DNA of 64,000 nucleotides from positions 35,183,472 through 35,247,471 of the forward strand of contig NW_019211455.1 of assembly GCF_002443255.2 (NCBI RefSeq). The letters are read 5' to 3'. Position 1 is the first letter of the stretch, and the number at the start of each line of letters is the position of its first letter. Under the pieces are notes generated by a model that worked only from the letters and a program-made list of their open reading frames with translations, did no database searches and had not been told where the DNA came from. Shown here in pieces: positions 14,402 to 26,600 of this stretch. The stretch comes from Varroa destructor. Taxonomy: Eukaryota > Arthropoda > Arachnida > Mesostigmata > Varroidae. Made by a program: the position numbers and the translations under genes.

Positions 14402-14678
14402 CTAGACGAACCGCGGCCTCCGGAGGTCGGTGCCGGGTCCCGCGGCGGAGCCTTCCCGCAGTGAGCCTGCGGCTTCAAGAGTAGCGTGTAGGCCTGGCTT
14501 GACGGGCGTCCCGCGCCCGCTGCCCGGCACCACCGCAAAAGTGCTACTTGACGCAGGACCTGATGCTGGATTTACACCGGAACCCAAAATAGTAGCCGTA
14601 GCGCTGCAGTTCTCTTCCGCGCTGAACCACTTCTTCCGCAACGACGGAGTTTCGCGCAGTGATACGTGTGACCTTAAG
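14402..14678 (-). CDS. RhoGAP gene, terminal exon with C-terminal PDZ ligand
   Basis: The acceptor aatacttgcag is followed by LRSHVSLRETPSLRKKWFSA, a Gly/Ala/Pro-rich region and the end LRRPRFV then stop. Human ARHGAP29 ends PQFV and human ARHGAP45 ends PEFV. In ARHGAP29 this end is known to bind the PDZ region of the phosphatase PTPN13. The conserved ending fixes this as the true 3' coding exon and implies a PDZ-domain partner. The exon is markedly GC-rich (over 60% in its 3' half), which also produces long shadow ORFs on the other strand. Confidence 0.9.
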
Positions 14679-17600
14679 CTGCAAGTATTGGATCAACAAC
14701 ACGAGAACATAGATATGGAGAGAAGTCGTGAATTGAAATCAATGAAGGTTGATTGTAACAACTGTTGTCGCATATTCCTGTATCACTTCTCAATTTATAT
14801 CACGCTAGTGCCAAGCAGGCAATAAAAAATCTTGGTTTTAGGCCAATAATGAAGCGCATAACGTCGCTGGTGCACAAAGGCCAAAATGGCTGAGTGTGTA
14901 TCAAAATATGGTTGTGTCAGAAAGGATTCGGAACAATATATGTACTACTACCTTTGCCCTGAAATTTTACCTTTCTGCTTACCTGCTAGCTAAGTCAAGA
15001 CGTTCATTTTCCAATAGTAGTACCTGTGGGTCTGCAGGATATATTTTTAGTTTCTCGTTAATAAACTGCGTATGGTACAACAAGTACTAGCAAGTAAAGT
15101 CTGATGCAAGTGTTACCTTCTTTATTGCTTCTTTAAATATATTTAAGAGCGTTTTTTTGGATACTCATTCGTAGCACTTAGCTACCGTCCGGAAATCTAA
15201 TCAGGTTTAATTTTAATAACTTCTTTTATTTATAAATATTTTAGATTAAAAAAAAATTAGGAAAATTGTATTTGCACAATTGATCATCTAACCTCTGCAC
15301 TGTAACTGCAGGAAAACTGTGCAAACAAAAACTTATTACGTACCTTTGAATGTGGAATTTGCGGAGTTTGTGCTAGCACGGCAACTATGACAATGGTGGC
15401 ACCCGCCCTTTTCGGTGGAAGTCACGCTTTCAGGTGCTCCGTCCGATTGCTGAACAAGCTGATTGCTCTTATAGCACGATGAGCACAATGACGACGTTTG
15501 ACCTTCTTGCTGGTCACCCGCGCCGCAGAATTCACAATGAGTGGTGCTTTTTAGGTATTTCGATGCAGCGTCTTCGAAGGCGACCACTTCATTGACGGCA
15601 ATTTTTTTTAGGGCTTGATCACTCTCATTTTCAATTACAGGTGCTGCTATGGCAGGCGAGGCGTCAAGGCTGGTAGTGGGACTTTCGAAGAACTGTCTTC
15701 TGAGTTCTGCCATAGAGGCTGCTTTAGTAGGCTGATCCTTGGTAATGCTGAGTGAATTGCCAGTTGCTGAACGATAACTGGCGGAAACGCTTCCTGCACC
15801 AGCCCCAATTCCGACTGGCCTTAGCTCCGCGCGCGACGTTTCTTTATCTTCCGAAGGTTCCGATGGTAATGACCACGTCGCGTGTACGTTGCTAAACAAA
15901 AAGCACTAGATAAACCTCCCTGCTAACATAGTTCCATACGATTATGCGATATGCATATTATGCGAACGGACCACATAAGATGAAACATGTATATATGCAG
16001 GTTTGTTCGCAAAATGCAGAGCCTCAGTTGTCCAATGCTGTTCCAGCAATTATTTTGGATCAAACGTATGGATACTTTTTTTGGTTAAAGGCCAAGACGT
16101 GCAACTATACATCGCTTGCTTGGTGCGAAACGTACTCCTTTCTAGCATTCCAGCAGAACAACATTCTCGAAGTCAAAAAGAGCTTGTAATTGAGCGATCT
16201 GACGTCCATCTTTTCACAGCTAAAAGGCGTTCTGATTGGCTAATCGTTTAACTTGTCCGAACCACGCAACGACCCATGTTTCATTGAAATCTGTTCTTGT
16301 ATATCGGTAAACAAATATGTAAGTGTTGGCAACAAACACTCTGCCGATATTTTCCCGCAACGGACGGCGCGATTCTTCATGGAAAAAACACGCTTTGCTT
16401 ACTGGATCATTACATTTCGCATAGCCTACAGCAATATTTGTTGAACTCTTTCGTCCTCAATAAATAGAGACTTTTCTATTTTCAAATTTATCAGAAAAAC
16501 ATGAAATAATAAAGGTGTATGTAATTACTTTTTTCTTGAAATTCACGTAATAGTTCTATAACTAGAAAATACACAGATATCATTAAGAGCTATCGTAAAT
16601 GCACTCTCCATCCCGAAAATCACACTTGACAAATCTTAGCGTTCCCAATCTATAGGTGGGTTTAGCTGGGGATGAGCCTTCCTCATTGATCTACCCAAAT
16701 TTCGTTCACAAAAACAAGTACTTAAAATAGTATGTTGAGTGCCTCAGGCAAAGTACCCATAAAAAATAATTTTGGACCAATGGTACAGCATTAACATTTC
16801 ATCGATCAACTTTACGGTACTTACTTTTTTTCGGCAAGCTTTGGTGACGTCACAGCAACGTTCGATCTTAGGCTGCTAGTATTCTTATCTGACGTATTTA
16901 TAGTTCTATGAGTATTTACATTTATGGCCGAAGGGGCGAGGGAAGTGTTAGGTGTTCCATTAATTATCGCCGATTGGAGCGAGGTGTTGAGATCATGCGA
17001 GGAGGAGCTAATCCCCTGTAGCGCGGACGTGATGTTCGTTGCACTAGTAGCACTCAGAAGACCTACGCCCTCCTTAGCGCTCTCCCTACGAGCAGAATCC
17101 AATCTATAATGGAATAGTACAATTTTGATCTCAGGTGTTAATACTTTTTTTTACAACGACATAGAACACATTCGGTTCAGAGGATATTTTCTCTGAAAAT
17201 GTTATTTCGGCGTATACGATCCGGGTCTCAATTATGTTAAGTTATTATTAAGTTATAACTATAACTTAAATTATTATGCGAAAAAATTCGTGATGACTTC
17301 AGTCATTCTAGTAGAAAAGGTAACACTACACAAGTCTGCGCACGTCTTTTCAATTAGACTTTTCAGTTATTATGTGCCGACTTATGTGTCAATATGGCTT
17401 GTGTTCAATCCTTACCTACTGCCCTTCGGATATTACTCCCATTATCGGTTTGTATTCGTAATTCCTTTTTTTAAAATACTCGTTTTATATTTTTTATATA
17501 CAACATTAAACTTCGATGCATATTGCAACGAAGCACTGCATGATATTACAGGCTATCCTGTAAGAATTCATTGTATATAAGATAGGATAACATACTTAAA

Positions 17601-20600
17601 GTCATCTTTGCTGGAAGGCTTATTGCCTCTTCTAGACCCAGATCTGTCGGACCTCCGTCGGAAGGAGCCGGATTTGGAGCGGGGCACGCTCGCGGAGTCG
17701 ACGCTCAACTTATGGAAGTTCAGCAGATCAGATACACTTTTGTCACGCATGTCCGTGTCAAATATTTCGTCTACATAGGTGATGAGCAGCTCGATCACTC
17801 TAAAATAGTACAAAAAGATCGATTAGATAATGTATATATATAATAATGGTCAAGAAGGTGTATTAGCAGCTTTAAGCGAATGCTGTAAAAGGACATATGT
17901 ACCTCGACTGATGGACTGTGTCGACGAGGTTACTCAGAGAAGCTGAACCTTCGCGTGTGCGTAGCAGTGTTGGCCCAAATACAATGCCTAGATTGCTCGC
18001 TGGCATATGATTTGACTCCGAGTTAGAGGCTATTCGACGCAGATGTTTAAGTAGGTTGTCTAGTGTAGAGTAATGGACTCGCGGAAGATTTTTAGCGGTT
18101 TTCCGTAGAATGCCTACAGCCGCGGTGCTATCCTCTCTATTGGAGGGGAATTCCTTTGCGATAGCAATAAATTCGGGGTAAAGGTTGTACGTTAACAATG
18201 GTTCTGGTAATTGCCTTAGATAGAGTTTAAGCACATTGGCAATTACATTGGGGTGATAGTCGCTTAGGTCAACCAATTCAGCGCCATTCTCGAAGCACTG
18301 GCAGAGTTTCTCTACCTTCGATTTCGCAGCAGACACTCGGTATATACCTTGCACGCTACAACCTCGCTTATCATTTTCCTTGACACACTTCTTCACAATG
18401 AATGGTACATCCTCAACATTGTTTTCGGATGCGTTAAAGCTAAACTGCGCGTGGTCAACTAGATCCACCCCAAAAGTTGTCATGCGGCGTGGCAGCCGCT
18501 TATGGCCGCACTGAATAGCGAGCGTCTCGAGACATTTTTTGTGCGATGATAAACCACATTCACTGCATTCGACACCCTGAAAATAGACGTATGAGTCGCA
18601 TTCACGGCAGCGCGAAGGGGTCTTCAATTTTCGGAAGTTATGAGTCTCCGCCGCGCGAGAGAGGCACATCTTGCGATTCACGCCCGCGCCAGCTTCAACC
18701 GTGTCCGCCTCCAGTTCGTCACCTGACGATGCATGCACCATGCCGTGTCCGGTATGACTAGTATGGCCTGCTAGATGAGGGCTGGCCGTAGGACTTGTAT
18801 CTCTACTCCTGTTCGAGGACACCGAGTCCGAATCCGAGGTTATAGACTGGCAAGCGTTCGAAGGACGCGTTTGCACGGTTGCCTGGGATGGTCGTGAATC
18901 GGAGTGGCTCGAAGGCCACAAGGCCCTTTTGATCTTCTCGTCCGTGGAGAGTCGGCGTTCCTGAAGTCCAGCTCGGGCAAGGTTTTCGTCGCTGCCCATC
19001 TCAGCTTCGCTCCTGTACGGTTCAAACGTGTATTGTGGCCTTTCCGGCTTGCTGCCAGCCATTGGCATAGGAATACGCTTAACGAATTCCGTGTACTGTG
19101 AGCCCGGTTCGTACAGGCGTGAGCTTTCACAAAGAGTCTGAAACTGCACTGGCGCTGGCGCTGTGACCGAATGTTGTAACTGGAAATAAGCAACCGTCAC
19201 TGCTTTCATTGTATTGTCACACTGAACGATGAGTTCTCGAACCTGCTTTAACACGTCAGCCTTTGTTTTTTCAATGCTCGCCGCTGCATCGTTGGCCTCC
19301 ACTATGGTGGCCTTGTAGGCTGCTTCAGCTTCACGGACTTTGACTAGTATCTCCTCTTCTGCTTTTCGACGTTTTTCTGCCTTCTGTTCAGCTTTTTGCG
19401 GGTCTATTGTCTCATCGGTCCCACGTTCACGAGCCTTTTCATACTCATGCTGACGTTGAATATATAATAACCGGCACTTGCGCACGTTTGAATCAGCATC
19501 TTGCTGCAATGCATAATCAGTACAGGGTGTTAGCAGACGCCATGGGAGCTATAAACAGCACATATTCTTTCGAATAAACGACAACTACCATTTCGTTTTC
19601 TCACAAATTTGAGCGGTCAACACTCAAATTTAATGAATAACATCGGCTTTGGATGTAGGCTTAGTTTCTAAGATTTACCAAAAAGAGGTATCTTGCAGAC
19701 CCACGAACATGTGCTCGTGTACCCGGAACAAGCTTTTAGCCTTTTTAGCGCCTCAAAAGCATTAAAGAACCAGAAAAAACAATTGTGTTTTCCATCTCTA
19801 TTTGAATAGATCCTTCCCGCATCCACAATTGACTCTCTGGCTTAGAAGGTAGGTATGCGTACCACGCCTTAGTGGATGTTACGTACATTTATATAAAATA
19901 ATTCTTTACCAATGTGTATATATATACTCACTTTGGAATAATAGAGTTTCATCCAAAAATGATTAGATCGAAGGATTCAGAAAAGATTGGCTAAGTGAAT
20001 TTTTATATGAATAGTTTCTTTTTATTATAAAGTTTAATGTTAGTTCGCGCAAAACTGACCTACTTTTAAGCGATCTGTTCGGCAAACGTTAAGAATTTTG
20101 TTAAATTCGTATTAAGCAGTTATTTGGTTTTTTAGGCAAATAATTAGAAAATTCAGAAATAAAATCAATATTTTTGAAAAATGCAATTTTATTTGCAAGG
20201 TAAATATAAAAAGTTAAGAAGCGGATTAATCAAAAAGGGGAAACGGGAAGAATGGAGGAACTTGTCAGAGATTTTGAAAACATTTTTCCGCCAGAGACGG
20301 AAAATATGTAACTCCACGAAGAATATATTGTCAAATATGATCTTAGCGCGTGCAGATGGAGTAAAATTTTCTTAAGTCTGTATCGAACCCTCAGGTACTA
20401 GCATGCATGTATAACTGTGGGTTAATTTAGGTGAAATAATTTATAAAATTAAGAGACGGATGCTAATAAAGATTAAGATCGAAGAATGGCTGTTTGCAAA
20501 AGAATAGCGAGGTTACTAGAACATACTGATAGAGGAATGGGATTACTGGTACAACAGAATGATGGCTTAGGGCTGCACGGCAACCAACACTAGAACAATG

Positions 20601-23600
20601 CATTTAATTACATAAAAGTTACAGTATTACGAAAATTGAATGAGGCAATAAACTTCGAAGAGGGGATTAAGTATTGTATTTCGTGTAACAAAGCTTAGAT
20701 AAAATTTTAGCCGGATAGTTGTGAAATTGCAAGTCGGTTATCGGGCCAAAAATGATACCACTTGACGTATTATTGACACGATACGTTCGTATTAGAACTG
20801 CTAAATGAAATAACTACACCATACTAAATAAATTCCTAAAGCACTTCAATAAAAGACAGAAATTACTGTAACAGGATAACTGTACCATGGTTAGCACGTA
20901 ACCGATCACTGGAATGGATTAATACGACAATTGAGCCAAAAATAACAGGGTCACTGGGGCAACTAGTCGGGGATTTTTGATGTCAGTATTAGAAGGAGCT
21001 GCTGTAACCGGACAATTGTAACAGGATAATACAGGGTCTCAATATAATTGCATGCGAATAACTACAAAGATGCCGGTGTGCAGTAACGTTGTCCCCTATG
21101 TTATGCATGGTGTAAAGGAAGTTTATTAATAGATAGCTAGATAGTTAGATAGATAGATAACTATGGGTAAGTAACGGAATCGTTAAAAAATTGCAACGGA
21201 AGGGCGGCATTCGAAATAGCCTCGTGATAGCGCAGCGGGTGACGCGGTGTTTGCTTGCTGAACTTAGAAATACCTGATACGGTATAGGTTCGAATTCGGG
21301 CGTAGACGCATTTCGTTTTGTACTGAGAGCCAGTCGTTTAGAATAATGCCTAACTGTTTAAATACCGGACGTCAAATACGAAAAGCGTTTAAGTGTAACC
21401 GAGATATAGCTTATGCTAAATAGAAATAACATTGGTTGGACCAACGGCAAATGGGCATCGGTCAAATTTCGCGGGTTAATCCATTAAACCCTTGCCCAAT
21501 ATTGCTTAACAGTTACTTAAACGATACCTAATATCGTAATTTGTTATGTTAATATATCGACTGTAGTCTGTCTTTTTCGAAGAAGACAATGCATTACTAC
21601 GCGATTAATTTGGGCTTATAACTGATCATTAGGATACGTATTACAGTAAAAATACCAACCATCTTTTTGAGCTCACGCTGCCAAGCCTCTTTGATCTGCT
21701 TTCGCATTTTGTCATGTTCGTTGCGGCCAGCAGCAAGAGGTTCAACGAACTTGTGGTCATGAAGTAGCGTACAATTGGACAGACAATTGTTGGCATTATC
21801 CAGATCTTGGTCAATAGCTGTACAGTATATAGACTGGAACGGTAGAAAGCTTTCCTCCTTTAGCAGAGGTCGCATTGTTTGGGCAAGTTTCAAGAGATTA
21901 CGAGCATGTTCCGCTTCTACTAACAGAAAATAAACGATAACGGAAACAAATCATAAGCAATGGTAAATGGAGAGACAACTCCAGTTAATAAATGCACAGT
22001 TGGCTTTTTCAACAAGAAAACCCGTTTACAACGAAGCTAGAAGTTTCATATTGTTTTTACTGAATCGATACAAGTTTAGCTGAACAATTCAAGGGAAGAT
22101 TATGTAGTAAATTAATTCGACACCTGCCTAGTTGCGCTCGTTTTTCCACATACGTCATTACGTCCTTGGCATATTTTGACCAAACTTTAGCTCTTCTTAA
22201 GGCGCATTCAACACCTTCGTTCAAGCGCATCAAGCGAGCATCAACGTCCTGAGCTGTCAGACTCACCGATTCTGTGAGAAAAATAAGATGTTAAGAAAAA
22301 GTTATTGCTTATTTATACAACTATACATGCAATTTTTTTTATTACCTAATACTATATGGACATAAAGTAAAGACAAATACGATCCAAATAATTGTCCAAC
22401 AAAACACAAATTCTTCAAAAAGGAATATAAAAGTAGTGAAGAACAAGGAGGTCTGCTGAAAAATTTTACTCGGTCGGGAATATACATGTATATGTATATA
22501 AAACAATGTAGAGATGTATGCATAAACTTCGACACTGACCCCTCCGATTCTGGTCCAGTAATAGTTTACATGGCAGAAGAATGTATACTTCTAATCGATT
22601 AGTTGCCAAAAAACATGAAGATATAAAGGTGCACAAGGGCATCTTGTTTTGCGAAAGCAGTAAGAAACATAAAATGGCATAGAATAATGGGTGCAATATA
22701 TGTTAATTATATACATGAAGTAGTGCCTTTATATGCATGTATAGTTGACCAAAAACCGCAAAAACAAAATATACTTCTACAGAATTAATGCTTTAAAAGT
22801 CTTTTATAGTATCTTCGATCGATAAAAATAGTACTGTCAGGCAAGTAATTTGTGAAAACGGTAGTACGTCATGAGCAAATTACTTAATAATGTGAAGGCT
22901 TGCTTGTAATCAACACAAAGCATATAGTAAGAAACGTAATAATTATGCAAAGTATAGAACTTTTTCTTTAGGTGATTTTGAAAAGCTACATTTGGAAGAG
23001 ATTACTTGCCTACATTTTTCTTCGTAGGTAAAGATTACTTCAAGACTGGTGCTGGGACCAAATGAACAGCTAATCAGGGTAAAACTAGATATAATAAATA
23101 CGGCTTCAAACGTAGGTTTTTCTACTGGCATAAAAACGCTATGGTTTACTTGTTATGCAAATGTTATTAAAACTTTCGGCTTTCATTTCATTGACAGAAA
23201 GATATGAGAGAAATACTAATCAGGATATGCTTAAGGTAAAATTCCCAGATACGTTACAGATAAGGACTTTATCTTGGCGTGATTTATCTAGAGATTTGGC
23301 GCGTATTTTGCTCTTGCATTAAGCAATAAGGATAAGCTGAAAATGAAAAGTCTGTCCCTAAAGAAATAACATGAATATTCACAATACGCAATGAAAGACT
23401 CTTCAAAAGAACAGTGAACCAACTACGTTACTGTAATTTCTCAATTCTGACTATTAACGTAAATAATAGGCAAGTAGGTAAAGCCTTATCAAACAGCAGA
23501 AATAAGCAGCATTTGGGGTGGCTACGTAAAATGTAATGGTATTTTATACGATGATAAAGGCGCACCAATATCGTAGCGCACAATAGCGTGCCAAACGAAC

Positions 23601-26600
23601 TGGAAAACGTTACAGGCTAGATGATCGTTCAGTACTGAATTACACGTAATGACGAAATATGTTAGGTTAGGTATGTGATGCGCACGGCTCATTAGATTCG
23701 TGGCAGCCCAATAGTGAAAGCAGTATCACACCTAAGGATCTGCTGTCCTTAACCTCGTCTAAAATTTTTTTTTATTTTAGAAACACCTCTGTGATGAGCA
23801 AAACTCCTTTGTATCATTGAGGAATATGGAACCATGACGTCTTATACATGTAGAGAGGTACCACAGGCAAGTATCCAATATACGTGCGATAAACGACTAC
23901 GAAATGGAAAATCGTATTAAAAAAAAGGTGAGAAAAACGTAGGACAACCTGGAAGCAAGATAAAACGGGACTTATTACTTGAAGTTCCGCTTTATCTTAC
24001 CGTCTTGAAAAGACGGTGGTTTAAATAATTACATTATGAAATATAAGTGCTAATTTATGTGACGCAGAAGAACCAGCAATGTCTGGAATTACTGGATGCG
24101 TAACTCTTTTTTTTTCGTACTTTCCCGAAGACACGGTAGTGCACATGAAATAACAACGATCTTGGTTCTTTGATTACGACTCTTCCTAAACCATTCACTA
24201 GTTAATTTGTCCTCATTTCTGTTTAATCGATTGATATATTGGCCACTAAAGGCACAAGAAAAGGGCTTTATCACCCTAAAAAACGGCGTTAGGTTATCTA
24301 ATCTGCATGTACGTAAGTTACTTCATAATGTATTTGTTTTTTCATTAAACTTTTACATTTGACTTTACGTATGTACCAGCTGTCCCATTATTTAGAAACG
24401 ATACATGTTGAATTTTGCGGTGAAAACTGCCGCTAACTTGTCTGTACTTAGATTAGTGTAAATGCAGCAAAGAGGATACAGAAACGAAAATAAGCGATTG
24501 CACCGTAAATCGGCACAAACGTCCAGGGCCGATCTGAATAATATCCGTCACAACAGCAACGGCGCGAACGAAACAGATAATGAAGGACATAAAGATGACA
24601 GAAAGTCAGCCCAACAGGTGAAGTGATTCGGCATAGTTTTGAAGGGAACTTGACCACACGCTTCTGGAGCACGTGTGTATAACTGTGCGTCCCTAAGCCA
24701 GACAGTAACCGCTTCTCACAGCTCAGCCAACGTCTTCTCTTTGCTAATGTATAGTTTATATATAGGAAAATCCTTCAGCGAAACGTAATATGAAGTTCCT
24801 CTAACACTTTGCACTGTTGCACCTAATTTTCTCACAATTGAATTTTGTTGAAATATTTAGATTTCTAAAGACATTATCGTGCTGACAGTGAGCAATCCCC
24901 CTAAATCTTATGCCTGAACAAATGAACTCCAAGTTAGCACTTATATATAGTGGGGACTTGTTAGAAGCGCTTTACGTGGTGATTCAAGGACAAATAGACT
25001 GAGAAACGTATGAAGATTATCGTTACAATTTTTATACTAATTTGCTCAATTATTAAGTCCGCATTATGATATTAACGATTCTACGGTTTGTATATAACTC
25101 AATCTTTTACTATCTAGCAAGCTCACTTCTAGTCTAACGTGGTAGCGGTTGTATAGAACGCTAGACTTATAACCAATTCGAAGTTTAGATGTCGAATTGA
25201 AGGTCACGAATCATTTCAGAGTGTTTGAGTTCTTGAATGCCATTCCATTATCCAGCTATTATCAAAAATATGACTTTTCCTTCAGTCATTTATTCAGATT
25301 GAATGTACAGCCTTAAATTACCCATAGATAAATAAATTACCCATATATTCCTTCAGTTCAATGCATGGGTATCTAGATCTTGTAACAAGATCTGGATTAT
25401 TATTTTTGTATTTTTCTTATAACTATTTTTGTACAAGCATAGAAGCTACAAATCGCAAAATAATTATACCGTTCCATAAACTCGTTCATAAAACGTTTAA
25501 TATTATTACTGTTGTTTTCCTTTTAATTCCTATTAAATGACTTCCCACCGATAGGACAAGCTCTAGACAAAAACGTACCATATCCTCGAGGGTGGTCGCT
25601 GTCTGGAGAAGCGATATTTTCGCAACTCTGAAAATTGCAGTTTTATGACTGTTAGAAAGCATGACGTACTACTTGATGGTAGCACATTATTTTATTTTCA
25701 ACTATTTATGTAAAACCTAAAACATTCGATGCAAGAATATCATTTTGCATCGATACGTACACGTCTATGACTGAATTCTAACTATGTGCCGATAATGTAT
25801 TCATTCATCTTGCATATTATCGTTAAAATTCTTCGTTTGTTTCATGAATCATCGCTGACACTTTTCACGGTACACAAGGACGGAAGTAAGTCCAGAGAAT
25901 AACAGAAATCTAACGCTACTTCTGAATTAAGTTAGGCAGTAATAAATTGTTTCGAGAAGAGTTACTCGATCTCTATGAAGAGAAGGTGGGTTTTGCACTG
26001 GCAATCCCCACCGGTTATATTCTAAGCTTGTCTATATCCTTATCGGTGACTTAGTTTCGCTTCAATCAAAACAATCAGCTTTTTCGTGATAAGTGATAAA
26101 GATATGTAGTATGGAGAAACACCTAACGTAAAATTAGAGTTGATTTAAGGCTGGTACTTAGGTAAATCGTGTAAATCAGAAGCTTCGATGCATAGCAGAC
26201 CCACACGTTGAGGTAAACAGATTCTTTCTTCAATTTTTGAAAATTGAACTTTTTGAAAAGTTCTATCAAACATCAAAATTCGTAGTGATATTTCGGGACA
26301 ATTTCAAACAGATGAAGTAGTACAAGTCAAGTAAACTACAGATTTTGTTTTAGTTCGCAGAACCTGAGCTTGCAGAGAACGAGTAACGTTTGACTCTGTA
26401 CAACTAGAAGTTATACAGCCGACGACAGTTGACGACTGACTTCGATACAGGCTTGTCTGAAATGACGGTATTGAACTAACGAAACAGACTTCATGAATTA
26501 CCTAGAAATTGTCATCGACTATGATTGAGTGCCTAAAAACGAGAATTCGAAGCTTTGAAATTTAGTCCTAGCTTCAATCGAAGATCCCTCTCAAAACGGA

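Larger units (their letters stand above)
19504..21659 (-). other. RhoGAP intron
   Basis: AT-rich intron between F-BAR exon 2 and the main exon. It contains a tRNA-derived SINE (21218-21355) and a short TAGA-type microsatellite (21129-21160). Nothing else was recognised. Confidence 0.8.

Noticed and set aside
14430..14825. 131-codon plus-strand ORF, the longest plus-strand frame near 14.5 kb
   Set aside because: It is antisense to the GC-rich terminal RhoGAP exon, whose frame ends in the conserved -RFV motif and joins in phase. The plus ORF is a composition shadow.
15944..16251. Two overlapping plus-strand ORFs of about 80 codons
   Set aside because: Both lie within a RhoGAP intron, overlap each other in different frames, and have no recognisable content or splice signals.
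21218..21310. Possible tRNA gene with good A and B boxes
   Set aside because: No acceptor-stem pairing, the sequence continues into a body shared with two dispersed copies, and the internal spacing is irregular. It is a SINE.
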